Shown: one piece after another, positions 24,997 to 32,560 of the stretch | Numbering within the stretch: position 1 is the stretch's first letter | How the letters are laid out: each line of letters begins with the position of its first letter | Origin: Hebobacterum sp964559435 | GTDB lineage: Bacteria > Armatimonadota > Hebobacteria > Hebobacterales > Hebobacteraceae | DNA: 64,000 nucleotides | Assembly (NCBI GenBank): GCA_964559435.1 | Contig: CAZLHI010000003.1 | Coordinates: 1-64,000, forward strand | Direction of reading: 5' to 3' | Program-made: the position numbers and the translations under genes | The notes under the pieces: model-generated | The model's input: only the letters and a program-made list of their open reading frames with translations | Told to the model about the DNA's origin: nothing | Database searches by the model: none

Positions 24997-26385
24997 ATGC
25001 AATCGCCGAGCTTCAGTGAAGGCCGGTATCCTGAGTACGACGTACTAGTTGCAGGGGGAGGAATGGCCGGCATTGCCGCCGCAGTCGCGGCCGCGCGCCA
25101 AGGGGCGAAGACCCTACTCGTCGAGAAGGCCGGCTGGCTTGGGGGCATCGGCATTACGGGGGCCACAGCCCTGCACAACTTCTTCAACATCTACGGCGCC
25201 CACCCCGGGGCGGAGCGGATGCGCGTGGTCGGCGGGATCGCGCAGGAACTCGTGGACCGCGTCCAACAGCTCGGTGGCGGCATCGGTCACGTTCCCCTCG
25301 AGCGCGGCGGCGAGTTCGTCAGCATGGCGACGATAGTGGAGCCCGAGACTTTCAAGTTGGCGGCCTTCCAGCTCTGTCTGGAGGCGGGTGCCTCTCTGCT
25401 CCTGCACACTGTCGTCGATGAGGTGCGATGCACCAACAGGCACGTTGAGGGGACGGTTGTCTGGAACAAAGCTGGGCGGAGTCTGATACGGGCGGCCCAA
25501 CACGTGGATTGCACGGGGGACGGCGATCTCGCCGCTTACGCAGGGGCGGACTGCGAGCACTTCGGCCCCGATGAGCCCGGCGCGTACCACGCTGGCTTCA
25601 CCTTCAGGCTGTGCAATATCGATCTGCAAGCGCTGGAGCAGGATTTGGACCGCCACGGGCTGATCTGGCACGTCGCCCACGCCGTGAAGCCGGGCATGCA
25701 CGAGCCAGACCTCGTGCGCATCGGCGTCAACACAGAGAAGATGGGGGAGGTTTACGGCGAGCCGGCCCCATGGTACTTCTTTGCGACTTCGATGCGGCCG
25801 CGGGAGTTCACCTACGTCAACTGCATCAACTACGGGCCCAACGACGGCCTGGACCCTGACGCCCTCACAAAGGCCGAAGTCGCGCTCAGGGGCGAGATGT
25901 TCAAGGCCGCTGAGCTGTTCCGGCGCCATGTGGCCGGGTGTGAGCAATGTTACGTTGCGGGACCCGCTCCCTCAGCAGGCCAGCGCAGGGCGCGTGCGAT
26001 CAGATGCGACCATGACATCACCCAGGATGATTGCACCGAGGGCCGCAAGTTCGAGGACAACATCGGCTGCTTCTCCTTTATCGACAACAACCGGTATCTG
26101 GTCCGCGATGCCGGAGCGTACGATGTCCCCTATAGAGCGCTGATTCCTCAAGGCCTCAGCAATGTGCTGATAGCAGGGCGGATGATGAGCGTGGAGTATG
26201 TCGCCCACAACAGCACCCGCAACACGGCCTGCTGTCTGCTGTGCGGGCAGGCGGCCGGAACGGCCGCCGCCTTGGCGTCGCGTCAGCCCAGAGCCCCGCG
26301 AGAACTGGACATCGATGAGCTACAGGCCTCGCTGCGGAAGGACGGGGCGCTGCTGGAGCCGGTGCCCGACCCGGTGTCGGGATAG
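24997..26385 (+). CDS. FAD-dependent oxidoreductase (FAD_oxidored family)
   Basis: A 462-residue soluble flavoprotein. The N-terminal dinucleotide fold reads YDVLVAGGGMAGIAAAVAAA with the ribose-binding Glu in LLVEKAGWLGG. The second FAD contact is CTGDGDLAAYAGAD, and the C-terminal FAD motif is LSNVLIAGRMMSVEYVAHNSTRN. This family lacks a fixed reaction; members occur in carbohydrate- and acid-degrading clusters of Armatimonadota, Planctomycetes and Verrucomicrobia. The ATG at 24997 has GAGGAAG upstream and is preferred over a TTG six codons earlier. The gene follows the photolyase remnant by 30 bases and is not clearly part of an operon. No signal peptide is visible. Confidence 0.88.
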   Translation: MQSPSFSEGRYPEYDVLVAGGGMAGIAAAVAAARQGAKTLLVEKAGWLGGIGITGATALHNFFNIYGAHPGAERMRVVGGIAQELVDRVQQLGGGIGHVPLERGGEFVSMATIVEPETFKLAAFQLCLEAGASLLLHTVVDEVRCTNRHVEGTVVWNKAGRSLIRAAQHVDCTGDGDLAAYAGADCEHFGPDEPGAYHAGFTFRLCNIDLQALEQDLDRHGLIWHVAHAVKPGMHEPDLVRIGVNTEKMGEVYGEPAPWYFFATSMRPREFTYVNCINYGPNDGLDPDALTKAEVALRGEMFKAAELFRRHVAGCEQCYVAGPAPSAGQRRARAIRCDHDITQDDCTEGRKFEDNIGCFSFIDNNRYLVRDAGAYDVPYRALIPQGLSNVLIAGRMMSVEYVAHNSTRNTACCLLCGQAAGTAAALASRQPRAPRELDIDELQASLRKDGALLEPVPDPVSG

Positions 26386-26520
26386 CGCGCTCAATCGCAC
26401 AGCGGGGAGTCCCGGCGCGCGTGTGTCGCCTGCTGGCGACAGGGTCAGTGCCCCGCGTCGCGTAGAATGCCGCTGGGGCTTGGGCCTTGGGGCTCGCATC
26501 CGCTGCGAGTGGAGGCAACC

Positions 26521-26988
26521 ATGGCCAGACTGAGCGCAGGCGACACAGCACCGGAGTTCTCACTCGTCGACCAGAACGGGAAGAAGATCAAGCTGAAGGA
26601 CTTCAAGGGCCAGAAGCTGCTGGTCTATTTCTATCCCAAGGCCGGCACATCCGGCTGCACACAGCAGGCATGTAACGTGCGAGATCACCGGGAGGACCTG
26701 GCCGCGCTCGGGGTCGCGGTGGTGGGCATCAGCCCAGACGAACCCGAGCAGCAGAAAAAGTTCGACGAGAAGTATGGCTTGGGCTTCCCACTGCTGTCTG
26801 ACCCCGACCATAAGGTGGCCGAGGCCTGGGGCGCGTGGGGCGAGAAGTCGATGTACGGCCGCAAGTACCAGGGAGTGCTCCGCTCATCGTTCCTGTTGGA
26901 TGAGAGAGGAGATATTACACACACCTGGTACAACGTGCGGCCCGCCGACACGGCACCGAAGGCCGCGAAGGCGCTGGCGGGCAACTGA
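26521..26988 (+). CDS. bcp: peroxiredoxin, BCP/PrxQ type
   Basis: A 155-residue thioredoxin-fold peroxidase that reduces hydrogen and alkyl peroxides. The peroxidatic cysteine C46 is in PKAGTSGCTQQAC, which keeps the P-x3-T-x2-C active-site pattern though Ser replaces the usual Pro before Gly-Cys. C51, five residues on, is the PrxQ-type resolving cysteine. LKDFKGQKLLVYFYP and VVGISPDEPEQQKKF are family-typical. GGAGG six bases before the ATG at 26521 fixes the start; an upstream in-frame ATG at 26467 has no RBS. It stands alone, convergent with the membrane protein gene that follows. Confidence 0.96.
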   Translation: MARLSAGDTAPEFSLVDQNGKKIKLKDFKGQKLLVYFYPKAGTSGCTQQACNVRDHREDLAALGVAVVGISPDEPEQQKKFDEKYGLGFPLLSDPDHKVAEAWGAWGEKSMYGRKYQGVLRSSFLLDERGDITHTWYNVRPADTAPKAAKALAGN

Positions 26989-27020
26989 GAGCTGGGGCAA
27001 CCGCGGGGGGAGGCAGCGGA

Positions 27021-28976
27021 TCAGATGCTGCCGCGCGAGGCGATGGCGATCACTGACCACACGCCCCCGTTGAGCAGGTCGCCAACGATGAACCCGATGG
27101 CGAGCGGGACCGTCTGCCGGTACAGCCGCAGGCCCCCGTATCGAATGACCAAAGTCTTGGCGGCCCAGCCGATGAAGAACGGCATGTAGTACCAGTGCAG
27201 GCCCCAGCACATGGCGGCCATATAGCCTATGGGATGGAAGGGCCACCACCAGAATCGCAGTCTCATCACGCCCAGGAACACGGCGACGCCCGCTCCCGCA
27301 AGTATCGCAATGACCCCGTTGACGTCCGTCTTCGACGGGTTCGTGACCGGGCCGACGATGCGGTTCCCGTCGTTGATGCTCTGGTGGCCCAGCCAGCCGC
27401 TGGTGCCGGATTTCAAACCAAAGAAGCCATGCTGATAGATGCCGTGGAGGAAGAAGAAGAGGCCGACCGCAAAGGCGAGGAGGAATCCGACCACCAATGC
27501 CCGGGCCAGGCGGCGAGGGTTGACGCGAGCCGCGTCCGCGATCTTGAAGGTTTCCAGGGCGTTGCCCGTCACGACCTCGTAGGAGTAGCCGAAGCCCGGG
27601 AAGAAGGACCAGCGTGTCGAGATCATGGCGATGAGCTCCCGGGTGCGGAAGACCGAGCTGCCGAAGGGCACCACAACGGCATTCTGGATCTCGAGGGGAA
27701 AAGGCAGAAACCCCAGTCCGGTCTCCGCTCGCAGCCTGGCCCACATCATGTAGTAGCCAACGAGCAGAGCCATCAGCACGAGACCCACTAGGAGCCGACA
27801 GCCCGCGGCCCAGCAGAAGTAGACCAGCCCCGCGAACGACACTGCTAGTCCGATCAGAGCCAGGCGGTAGGACAGCGGCTCTTCGGCATCGGCGCCCTGC
27901 GGGCGTCCGAGGAGCGCCATTCTGATCGCTCTCAGCAGGTGCCGCCTGCCGATCCAGAGCACCCAGATCCCGAGCGCCAGCACAGCACCACCGCCCTGGT
28001 AGCGCGGAGCAGGAAAGGTGCTGTCGAACCATTCCTCAGGCCGCTGGGGCTCGGCACCGGCCGCGATGGCGGCGACCGTGAGGGCAACATCAACGAGCCA
28101 GAAGAACCAGGCGGAGAAGGAAAGCTCCTTCGGTATCAGATAGGCGATGGCAATCATCCAGGGTGCCAGATACAGGTCGATCTCTCCCAAGCCTGCGAGT
28201 GGTCCAACTCGCTGCCATTGGACGATGGCGACCGGGCCGAGGGGGATGGCCGGGACTGACGGGACTCTCTGTGATAGCCCGTTGACGAAGTTGATGGCAA
28301 ACGACGCAATCACGCCGATCCAGAAAACCCACTGAGCCGGTAGCCGTCCGGCAGCGCCGGCCTGCCGCGGGGTCGGCTCACGCACTAGCTCCAGCGGAAC
28401 CTGAGCCAAGGGGAAGCTCAGTCGCTCGTTTGTGACCCACTGCCGTTGAAGCAGTGCGATGACGCAGAGGCTGGCTATGAACAAGCAGATCGTGAAGAAC
28501 GCCCAGGCGCCAAGCGGAGTCCACCACAGCGACCAGGGGACCTGTGCCCGGCCCTCGAAGAATCCTTCGGCGGCGAGCATATCGGTCGGAGCGAACCACG
28601 TCGGAACCTGGTCGAGGAACGCCGTCTGCCAGATCACATGTGCGCGCGCCATGTAGTAGTAGGCGATGCTCTTGACGAGCATCCAACCCATTATGCTGTG
28701 GCTCGCAACCGGGCCCCCAACGAGCAGGATCGAGTAGATGACGAGAAGCTCGTTCCGCGTGAAGCCCCGCCTGCGAAAGAGCGGTAAGCTCATGACGGCC
28801 GCGAGAACGAACAGCACGACGACCGGTGCCACAGCCGGTATGCCGGCGAAGAAGGAGCTTTTGTTCCAGACAAGATCGACGTAGAAAGCGGCCGGGACGA
28901 GCAGTATGAGCAACAGGAGACCCGTCACGACCGCTCGCAGCGTTGCCCCCCCGCCAGTTGGTTGAGAGTCGGGCAT
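27021..28976 (-). CDS. large polytopic membrane protein, DUF6785/DUF6784-like
   Basis: The ATG at 28976, preceded by AGGGGG, gives 651 residues with about 14 hydrophobic segments, for example AVVTGLLLLILLVPAAFYVDL, the IVSIL-like LLVIYSILLVGGPVASHSIMG, and GFLPFPLEIQNAVVVPFGS. It resembles the uncharacterised DUF6785/DUF6784 membrane proteins that are numerous in Armatimonadota, Planctomycetes and other polysaccharide degraders and look distantly like oligopeptide transporters. No transport motif can be named with certainty. The protein begins with a short Pro/Gly-rich cytoplasmic tail. It is monocistronic: the upstream neighbour is divergent after about 650 bases, and the downstream peroxiredoxin is convergent. 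Confidence 0.8.
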   Translation of the reverse strand: MPDSQPTGGGATLRAVVTGLLLLILLVPAAFYVDLVWNKSSFFAGIPAVAPVVVLFVLAAVMSLPLFRRRGFTRNELLVIYSILLVGGPVASHSIMGWMLVKSIAYYYMARAHVIWQTAFLDQVPTWFAPTDMLAAEGFFEGRAQVPWSLWWTPLGAWAFFTICLFIASLCVIALLQRQWVTNERLSFPLAQVPLELVREPTPRQAGAAGRLPAQWVFWIGVIASFAINFVNGLSQRVPSVPAIPLGPVAIVQWQRVGPLAGLGEIDLYLAPWMIAIAYLIPKELSFSAWFFWLVDVALTVAAIAAGAEPQRPEEWFDSTFPAPRYQGGGAVLALGIWVLWIGRRHLLRAIRMALLGRPQGADAEEPLSYRLALIGLAVSFAGLVYFCWAAGCRLLVGLVLMALLVGYYMMWARLRAETGLGFLPFPLEIQNAVVVPFGSSVFRTRELIAMISTRWSFFPGFGYSYEVVTGNALETFKIADAARVNPRRLARALVVGFLLAFAVGLFFFLHGIYQHGFFGLKSGTSGWLGHQSINDGNRIVGPVTNPSKTDVNGVIAILAGAGVAVFLGVMRLRFWWWPFHPIGYMAAMCWGLHWYYMPFFIGWAAKTLVIRYGGLRLYRQTVPLAIGFIVGDLLNGGVWSVIAIASRGSI

Positions 28977-29621
28977 CCGCGGCCCCCTGGCTATGCGCTT
29001 GTAGTTACGGCGACTCCACCGGACTCCCTCCAGCCCTCTCACATCGTGCAGTGCCCTGTCCGTCGAAACAGGCCCGTTCCTGCGGCCGCTCTGTGGCCGC
29101 CCGGAGGCGTTGTGACTGCTCCTGGTCTAGAGGCCCCCTTCGGCGCGCATGCAAGGCCGATCAGCTCGTCATGTGGTTCCCGTCGGAATGCGCACAGACT
29201 CGGTCTTTGTGTGACATGACGACAGGATTTCGCGGCCCTACACTAAAGCGAACGAAAGAAGGGATCCGCATCGAGGGGTATGCCGCGCGGCGTGCCACGC
29301 GCGGCCTCATGTCAAGCCGTGGGAGAGAAGGGGGGCAGGCGGCGCCCGCCGAGGATTCAACGATCAGGGCCAGACTCTCGTTCCGAACGCCTACGACGGG
29401 ATCAGTCGCATTGGCCCAGCGAGACATGCCCTTTCACCGCGCAGGCCCCGCAGGTTGAAGATGCCGCCGCCAGCAGGCAAAGGGCCGCGAGCCCGTGCCA
29501 GCGAACAGCGGCAGCCGAGGAAAGGAGGTGAAGTGTGCGGTGGGCGGGGCACGCGGCGCGTTGGGGATCGCCTGGAACCCGGGTCCAGGCGCAAACCTGT
29601 AGTGTGAGGGGAAAGGAACGC
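28977..29621. other. intergenic region of about 650 bases
   Basis: No separate gene is supported between the DUF6785-like gene and the prepilin gene. Near its right end, AAAGGAGGTGA (29521-29531) is a perfect Shine-Dalgarno in front of a GTG at 29535 that is in frame with the prepilin gene, 87 bases before the preferred ATG. A stretch GCAGGCAAAGGGCC near 29473-29486 superficially recalls cyclic-di-GMP riboswitches, but the rest of that fold is missing. Confidence 0.4.
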
Positions 29622-30737
29622 ATGATGGGAAAAGGACGGAAGGGCTTCACACTCATCGAGCTGCTGGTCGTGATTGCGATTATCGGCATACTGGCAGCCA
29701 TGGTTTTCCCTGTGTTTGCGCGCGCGAGAGAGTCCGCGCGCAAGGCGGTGTGTCTGTCCAATGTGAAGAACATCGCCCTGGCCTTCCAGATGTATCTGGC
29801 GGACAACAACGACACGCTGCCGCCTGAGGAGCACAGGCAGGATGTGTTCGACTACTTCTCTGCCGCGCCCGGAGGCGGCGACATTGAGGCCGGATGCAGA
29901 GCCGGCGAGGACAACGAACGGGTGCAGCCTTGGTGCAGCCGGGCCAATCCGTACTTGCGCTGGACGGTGATCCTCGACGAGTACGTGAAGAACCGTGACG
30001 TCTGGATGTGTCCGAGCGCAAAGGTGGAAGGCGGCGCCACGTTCATCCTACGCGGACCGGACTGGGTTGGCTATCTGCGAGCCAACGAAGGGCAATGGGG
30101 CGGCGGCTGGACCACCGTAGGAGGGCCCTGCTACCGCTCTTACCCGCCGGGCTGGGGCGGACAGATAACAGACTCCATAGCGCAACAGCAACTGGCGACG
30201 CCCTACGTGCTCGCCGAGTCGGCAGCTGCCGATGCTGCGCACAAGGCTTTCGTCCAGAGCATCGGCGTGAACGCTGAGGCGATCGGGAAGAAACTTGTCG
30301 CGGTCCAGGACCCGGTGCATTTCGTGATCTGCGGCGACGCCGGCGTGGATCAGTGGTCCACGTCAAGCCCGGCCATGCTCGCCTATCCCGAGCTGTGCTG
30401 CACGGAGTGCTCGGGAGTCTGGGGCTGGATCGACTGGGACTGCGTAGGGGCGTACTGCTCTGAGCCGACGGCCTCGTGTGCGATGCTGCACGCGCCGTCC
30501 GACTTCCTCGACGACCAGGACATGCAGAGGGCCGCGACCCGCCACTTGGGCGGCTCGAACATCGGCTTCCTAGACGGGCATGCCGCCTGGTACCAAGCGG
30601 GACGGATCTTCACCGCCTACCGCGACGGCGACCTGGAGGGCATATTCACCTGGTGCGTCGACTCGGAGTACTGTGCCACTACTGGCTGTGGCGGCCACCC
30701 GCTTATGTGCTATCCGGACGCCAAGTTCCTTTACTAA
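29622..30737 (+). CDS. DUF1559-type prepilin with H-x9-DG C terminus
   Basis: A 371-residue type II pseudopilin-like surface protein. The leader MMGKGRKG ends at a type III cleavage site, G before FTLIELLVVIAIIGILAAMV, with Glu at +5. The helix continues into FARARESARKAVCLSNVKNIA and MYLADNNDTLPPEE. The end of the domain carries the H-x9-DG motif, HLGGSNIGFLDG. The mature domain has 13 or so cysteines, so it is probably disulphide-bonded outside the cell. Families of this kind are greatly expanded in Armatimonadota and Planctomycetes. Start choice: ATG 29622 has AAAGGA upstream, but GTG 29535 has a stronger RBS and would add 29 residues to the leader. It should depend on a prepilin peptidase encoded elsewhere. 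Confidence 0.92.
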   Translation: MMGKGRKGFTLIELLVVIAIIGILAAMVFPVFARARESARKAVCLSNVKNIALAFQMYLADNNDTLPPEEHRQDVFDYFSAAPGGGDIEAGCRAGEDNERVQPWCSRANPYLRWTVILDEYVKNRDVWMCPSAKVEGGATFILRGPDWVGYLRANEGQWGGGWTTVGGPCYRSYPPGWGGQITDSIAQQQLATPYVLAESAAADAAHKAFVQSIGVNAEAIGKKLVAVQDPVHFVICGDAGVDQWSTSSPAMLAYPELCCTECSGVWGWIDWDCVGAYCSEPTASCAMLHAPSDFLDDQDMQRAATRHLGGSNIGFLDGHAAWYQAGRIFTAYRDGDLEGIFTWCVDSEYCATTGCGGHPLMCYPDAKFLY

Positions 30738-30779
30738 AAGCACATGATCCCGCCGTAGGCGGGCACGGACTGGTGTACG

Positions 30780-30805
30780 GGCGGGGCGCCCTTGGGCGCT
30801 CCGCC
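30780..30805 (+). terminator. terminator after the prepilin gene
   Basis: An 11-base-pair GC stem with one G-U pair (30780-30790 with 30795-30805) has a tight loop and is followed by TCTTCT. A smaller CCCGCC/GGCGGG hairpin lies at about 30749-30763 just before it. Confidence 0.55.
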
Positions 30806-30927
30806 TCTTCTGCCAGAGCGGAGACATCCGCCCCGCCGCAGCCAGAACGGAGCCCGATGGCTGTCTCCGCAGGATGGGGTAGGCTCTCCTCAGGCCGAGA
30901 GCATCCGTACTTGACTAGGAGCGCGAG

Positions 30928-31230
30928 ATGGGAGACAAAGTCGCGTGGGGAATCATCGGGGGCGGCAGAATCGCCGGAGTCTTTGCACAGGGGATAGCGT
31001 CCTGCGAGTTCGGGACCCTGGTCGCTGTTGCGGACATCGACGCCGAGCGCGCCGGTGACTTCGCCGGACGCTTCAGCATCCCCGCTCACTACGCCGACGG
31101 ACACAAGCTGCTCGAAGACACCGGAGTTGAGGCCGTGTACATCGCCACGCCGCATCCGTTCCACGCGAAATGGGCCATCAAGGCGGCGGGGACGCGCAAG
31201 CATGTTCGCGCGGTCAACCTGGAGGGCTGA
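30928..31230 (+). pseudogene. truncated Gfo/Idh/MocA dehydrogenase gene
   Basis: The 100-codon frame encodes only the NAD-binding half of a Gfo/Idh/MocA dehydrogenase: WGIIGGGRIAGVFAQGI, VAVADIDAERA and AVYIATPHPFHAKWAIKAA. It then ends in KHVRAVNLEG where the family has K-H-V followed by the E-K-P motif and a further 230 or so residues. No other frame downstream continues the family sequence, so the gene was cut rather than shifted. AGGAG before the ATG at 30928 shows the intact 5' end. The break lies directly before the 3' end of the type IV pilus operon and may be a rearrangement point. Confidence 0.85.
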
Positions 31231-31292
31231 GGCAAGCGAGTTCTGCCGCCGGGAGAACAAGCCGGCCGGCTACACGCGGGCTTCCTTCTCTT

Positions 31293-31838
31293 TTAGCGGC
31301 CTAGCCGCAGGACGTAGCTCGAGCGTCTGTCCCGGAGCGTCACTGCTCCGCTGGCAATCTTTGCGACTTGCAGCTCGTTGTCGAGCCAGTCACCCTCACG
31401 CACCACGTAGTGCTCGTCGCCCACCCGCAGCACGGCCGTCGACGGATTGCCGATGATAACACCTGTGACGTGCAGGTTTGAGCTCTGGTAGCCGGTCGCG
31501 CTCGGCGGCAAGATGGGCTCGCGTCGCGGCGCTTCTGTTCGCGTCCGCCTCGGAGCAGTGCCCCGCGGCGGAATAATCGGACGGAACGGGTCATCCTTCG
31601 GCGGCTCGACGGGAGTGACGAGTGCGGCCAGGCGGAAGCTCGGTGCCGTGCCAGGCTGTGTTGGCTGCTGGGCTACTTGCACGGCTGCTGCCGCCTGCCG
31701 GCGGCTTTCGTCCGCCGCTCTCCTGGCCTTGGCTTCCCGCGACAGGACCGCGAACCTGATCCCGATGAACGCCCAGACCAGAATGAGGACCGTCAGCAAT
31801 ACGATGACCTTGGGCTTGTCCTTCTTGCCGTATTTCAT
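31293..31838 (-). CDS. PilP-like type IV pilus lipoprotein/inner-membrane protein
   Basis: A 181-residue protein with one N-terminal membrane segment (VIVLLTVLILVWAFIGIRFAV), a Pro/Ala-rich linker of about 60 residues and a small C-terminal beta domain, YQSSNLHVTGVIIGNPSTAVLRVGDEHYVVREGD, resembling the HR domain of PilP and GspC that contacts the secretin. It overlaps pilO by four bases (ATGA) and is the last gene of the pilus operon. Canonical PilP is a lipoprotein; here a transmembrane anchor replaces the lipid anchor, closer to GspC. The secretin gene that usually follows is absent: the next sequence is a broken dehydrogenase gene. Confidence 0.75.
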   Translation of the reverse strand: MKYGKKDKPKVIVLLTVLILVWAFIGIRFAVLSREAKARRAADESRRQAAAAVQVAQQPTQPGTAPSFRLAALVTPVEPPKDDPFRPIIPPRGTAPRRTRTEAPRREPILPPSATGYQSSNLHVTGVIIGNPSTAVLRVGDEHYVVREGDWLDNELQVAKIASGAVTLRDRRSSYVLRLGR

Positions 31839-32560
31839 CCTCGTCCTCCTCTGCCGGCCTGTGCGCGGTCATCTCGAGAGGCCACCTCGGGCGCGGGCGT
31901 GGTCTCCTCTACATCGGCAGGCAGCGGCGGCTGGCCCGGATTCTTCACGAGATACAGGTCTATGGTTATGTTGCCGTTGATCCGGGGATAGCCCACCCTC
32001 GTATCCGAGGCAATCTCCACCCGCTCGACAGTGAGCAGACGCTTGTAGGATTCCAGCTCCCGGAGCAGATGGAAAGAAGACAGAAACGTGCCAGTGTAGT
32101 TCACGGTGTGCGGAACCTTTTCGATGATCGGTGGCGGAACCTCCGGGGTCTCATCGGGCGTCGCGCCCGACCGCGAGCCGCCCTTCTGCTGGTATTGCGG
32201 ACTCCTCGGAGTTGCCGAACGGGCGACTTCGGCTCGCCGCACGACGTTGAGTGTGTTGCCTGTGTCAGTGCAGAAGTCGATGAGATCGCTGAGGAACAGC
32301 TGCTCCTCGTCAGCGCCCAGAATGCCGAACTTCTCATACCTGGACTCGCCCGGGGTCGGTGTGCCCGCGATACTGGCGTTCTCGATCTCTTTTCGCATAT
32401 CGGCCAGTTGCTTGCTGGCGTCGGTCAGGCCTTGATCGACGCGCGTCAGCTTGCTGATCCGGGGCGAAACCACCAGGAAGAAACATAGCAGGCCGCACAC
32501 CAGGATCGTTGCGAGGGTGGCAAGCTGCGCGTAGCGCCGTACGCGGTCGCGTGGATTCAT
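31835..32560 (-). CDS. pilO: PilO-like type IV pilus inner-membrane protein
   Basis: A 241-residue bitopic protein: short basic cytoplasmic start, membrane helix LATLATILVCGLLCFFLVV, a coiled coil at about 35-65, and a periplasmic ferredoxin-like domain with NYTGTFLSSFHLLRELESYKRLLTVERVEI, the PilO signature region. The C-terminal tail is acidic/Arg-Gly-rich. PilO pairs with PilN to align the pilus motor with the secretin. It overlaps the pilMN gene and the PilP-like gene by four bases each, so the three are translationally coupled. Confidence 0.85.
   Translation of the reverse strand: MNPRDRVRRYAQLATLATILVCGLLCFFLVVSPRISKLTRVDQGLTDASKQLADMRKEIENASIAGTPTPGESRYEKFGILGADEEQLFLSDLIDFCTDTGNTLNVVRRAEVARSATPRSPQYQQKGGSRSGATPDETPEVPPPIIEKVPHTVNYTGTFLSSFHLLRELESYKRLLTVERVEIASDTRVGYPRINGNITIDLYLVKNPGQPPLPADVEETTPAPEVASRDDRAQAGRGGRG

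Noticed and set aside
29460..29560. Cyclic-di-GMP riboswitch before the DUF1559-type prepilin
   Set aside because: A GGCAAA-like stretch is present, but the second conserved GACGCAAAG segment and the receptor loop are missing.
31028..31456. Alternative frame continuing the truncated dehydrogenase
   Set aside because: Translation of the other frames after 31200 shows no dehydrogenase sequence, so this is a truncation and not a frameshift.
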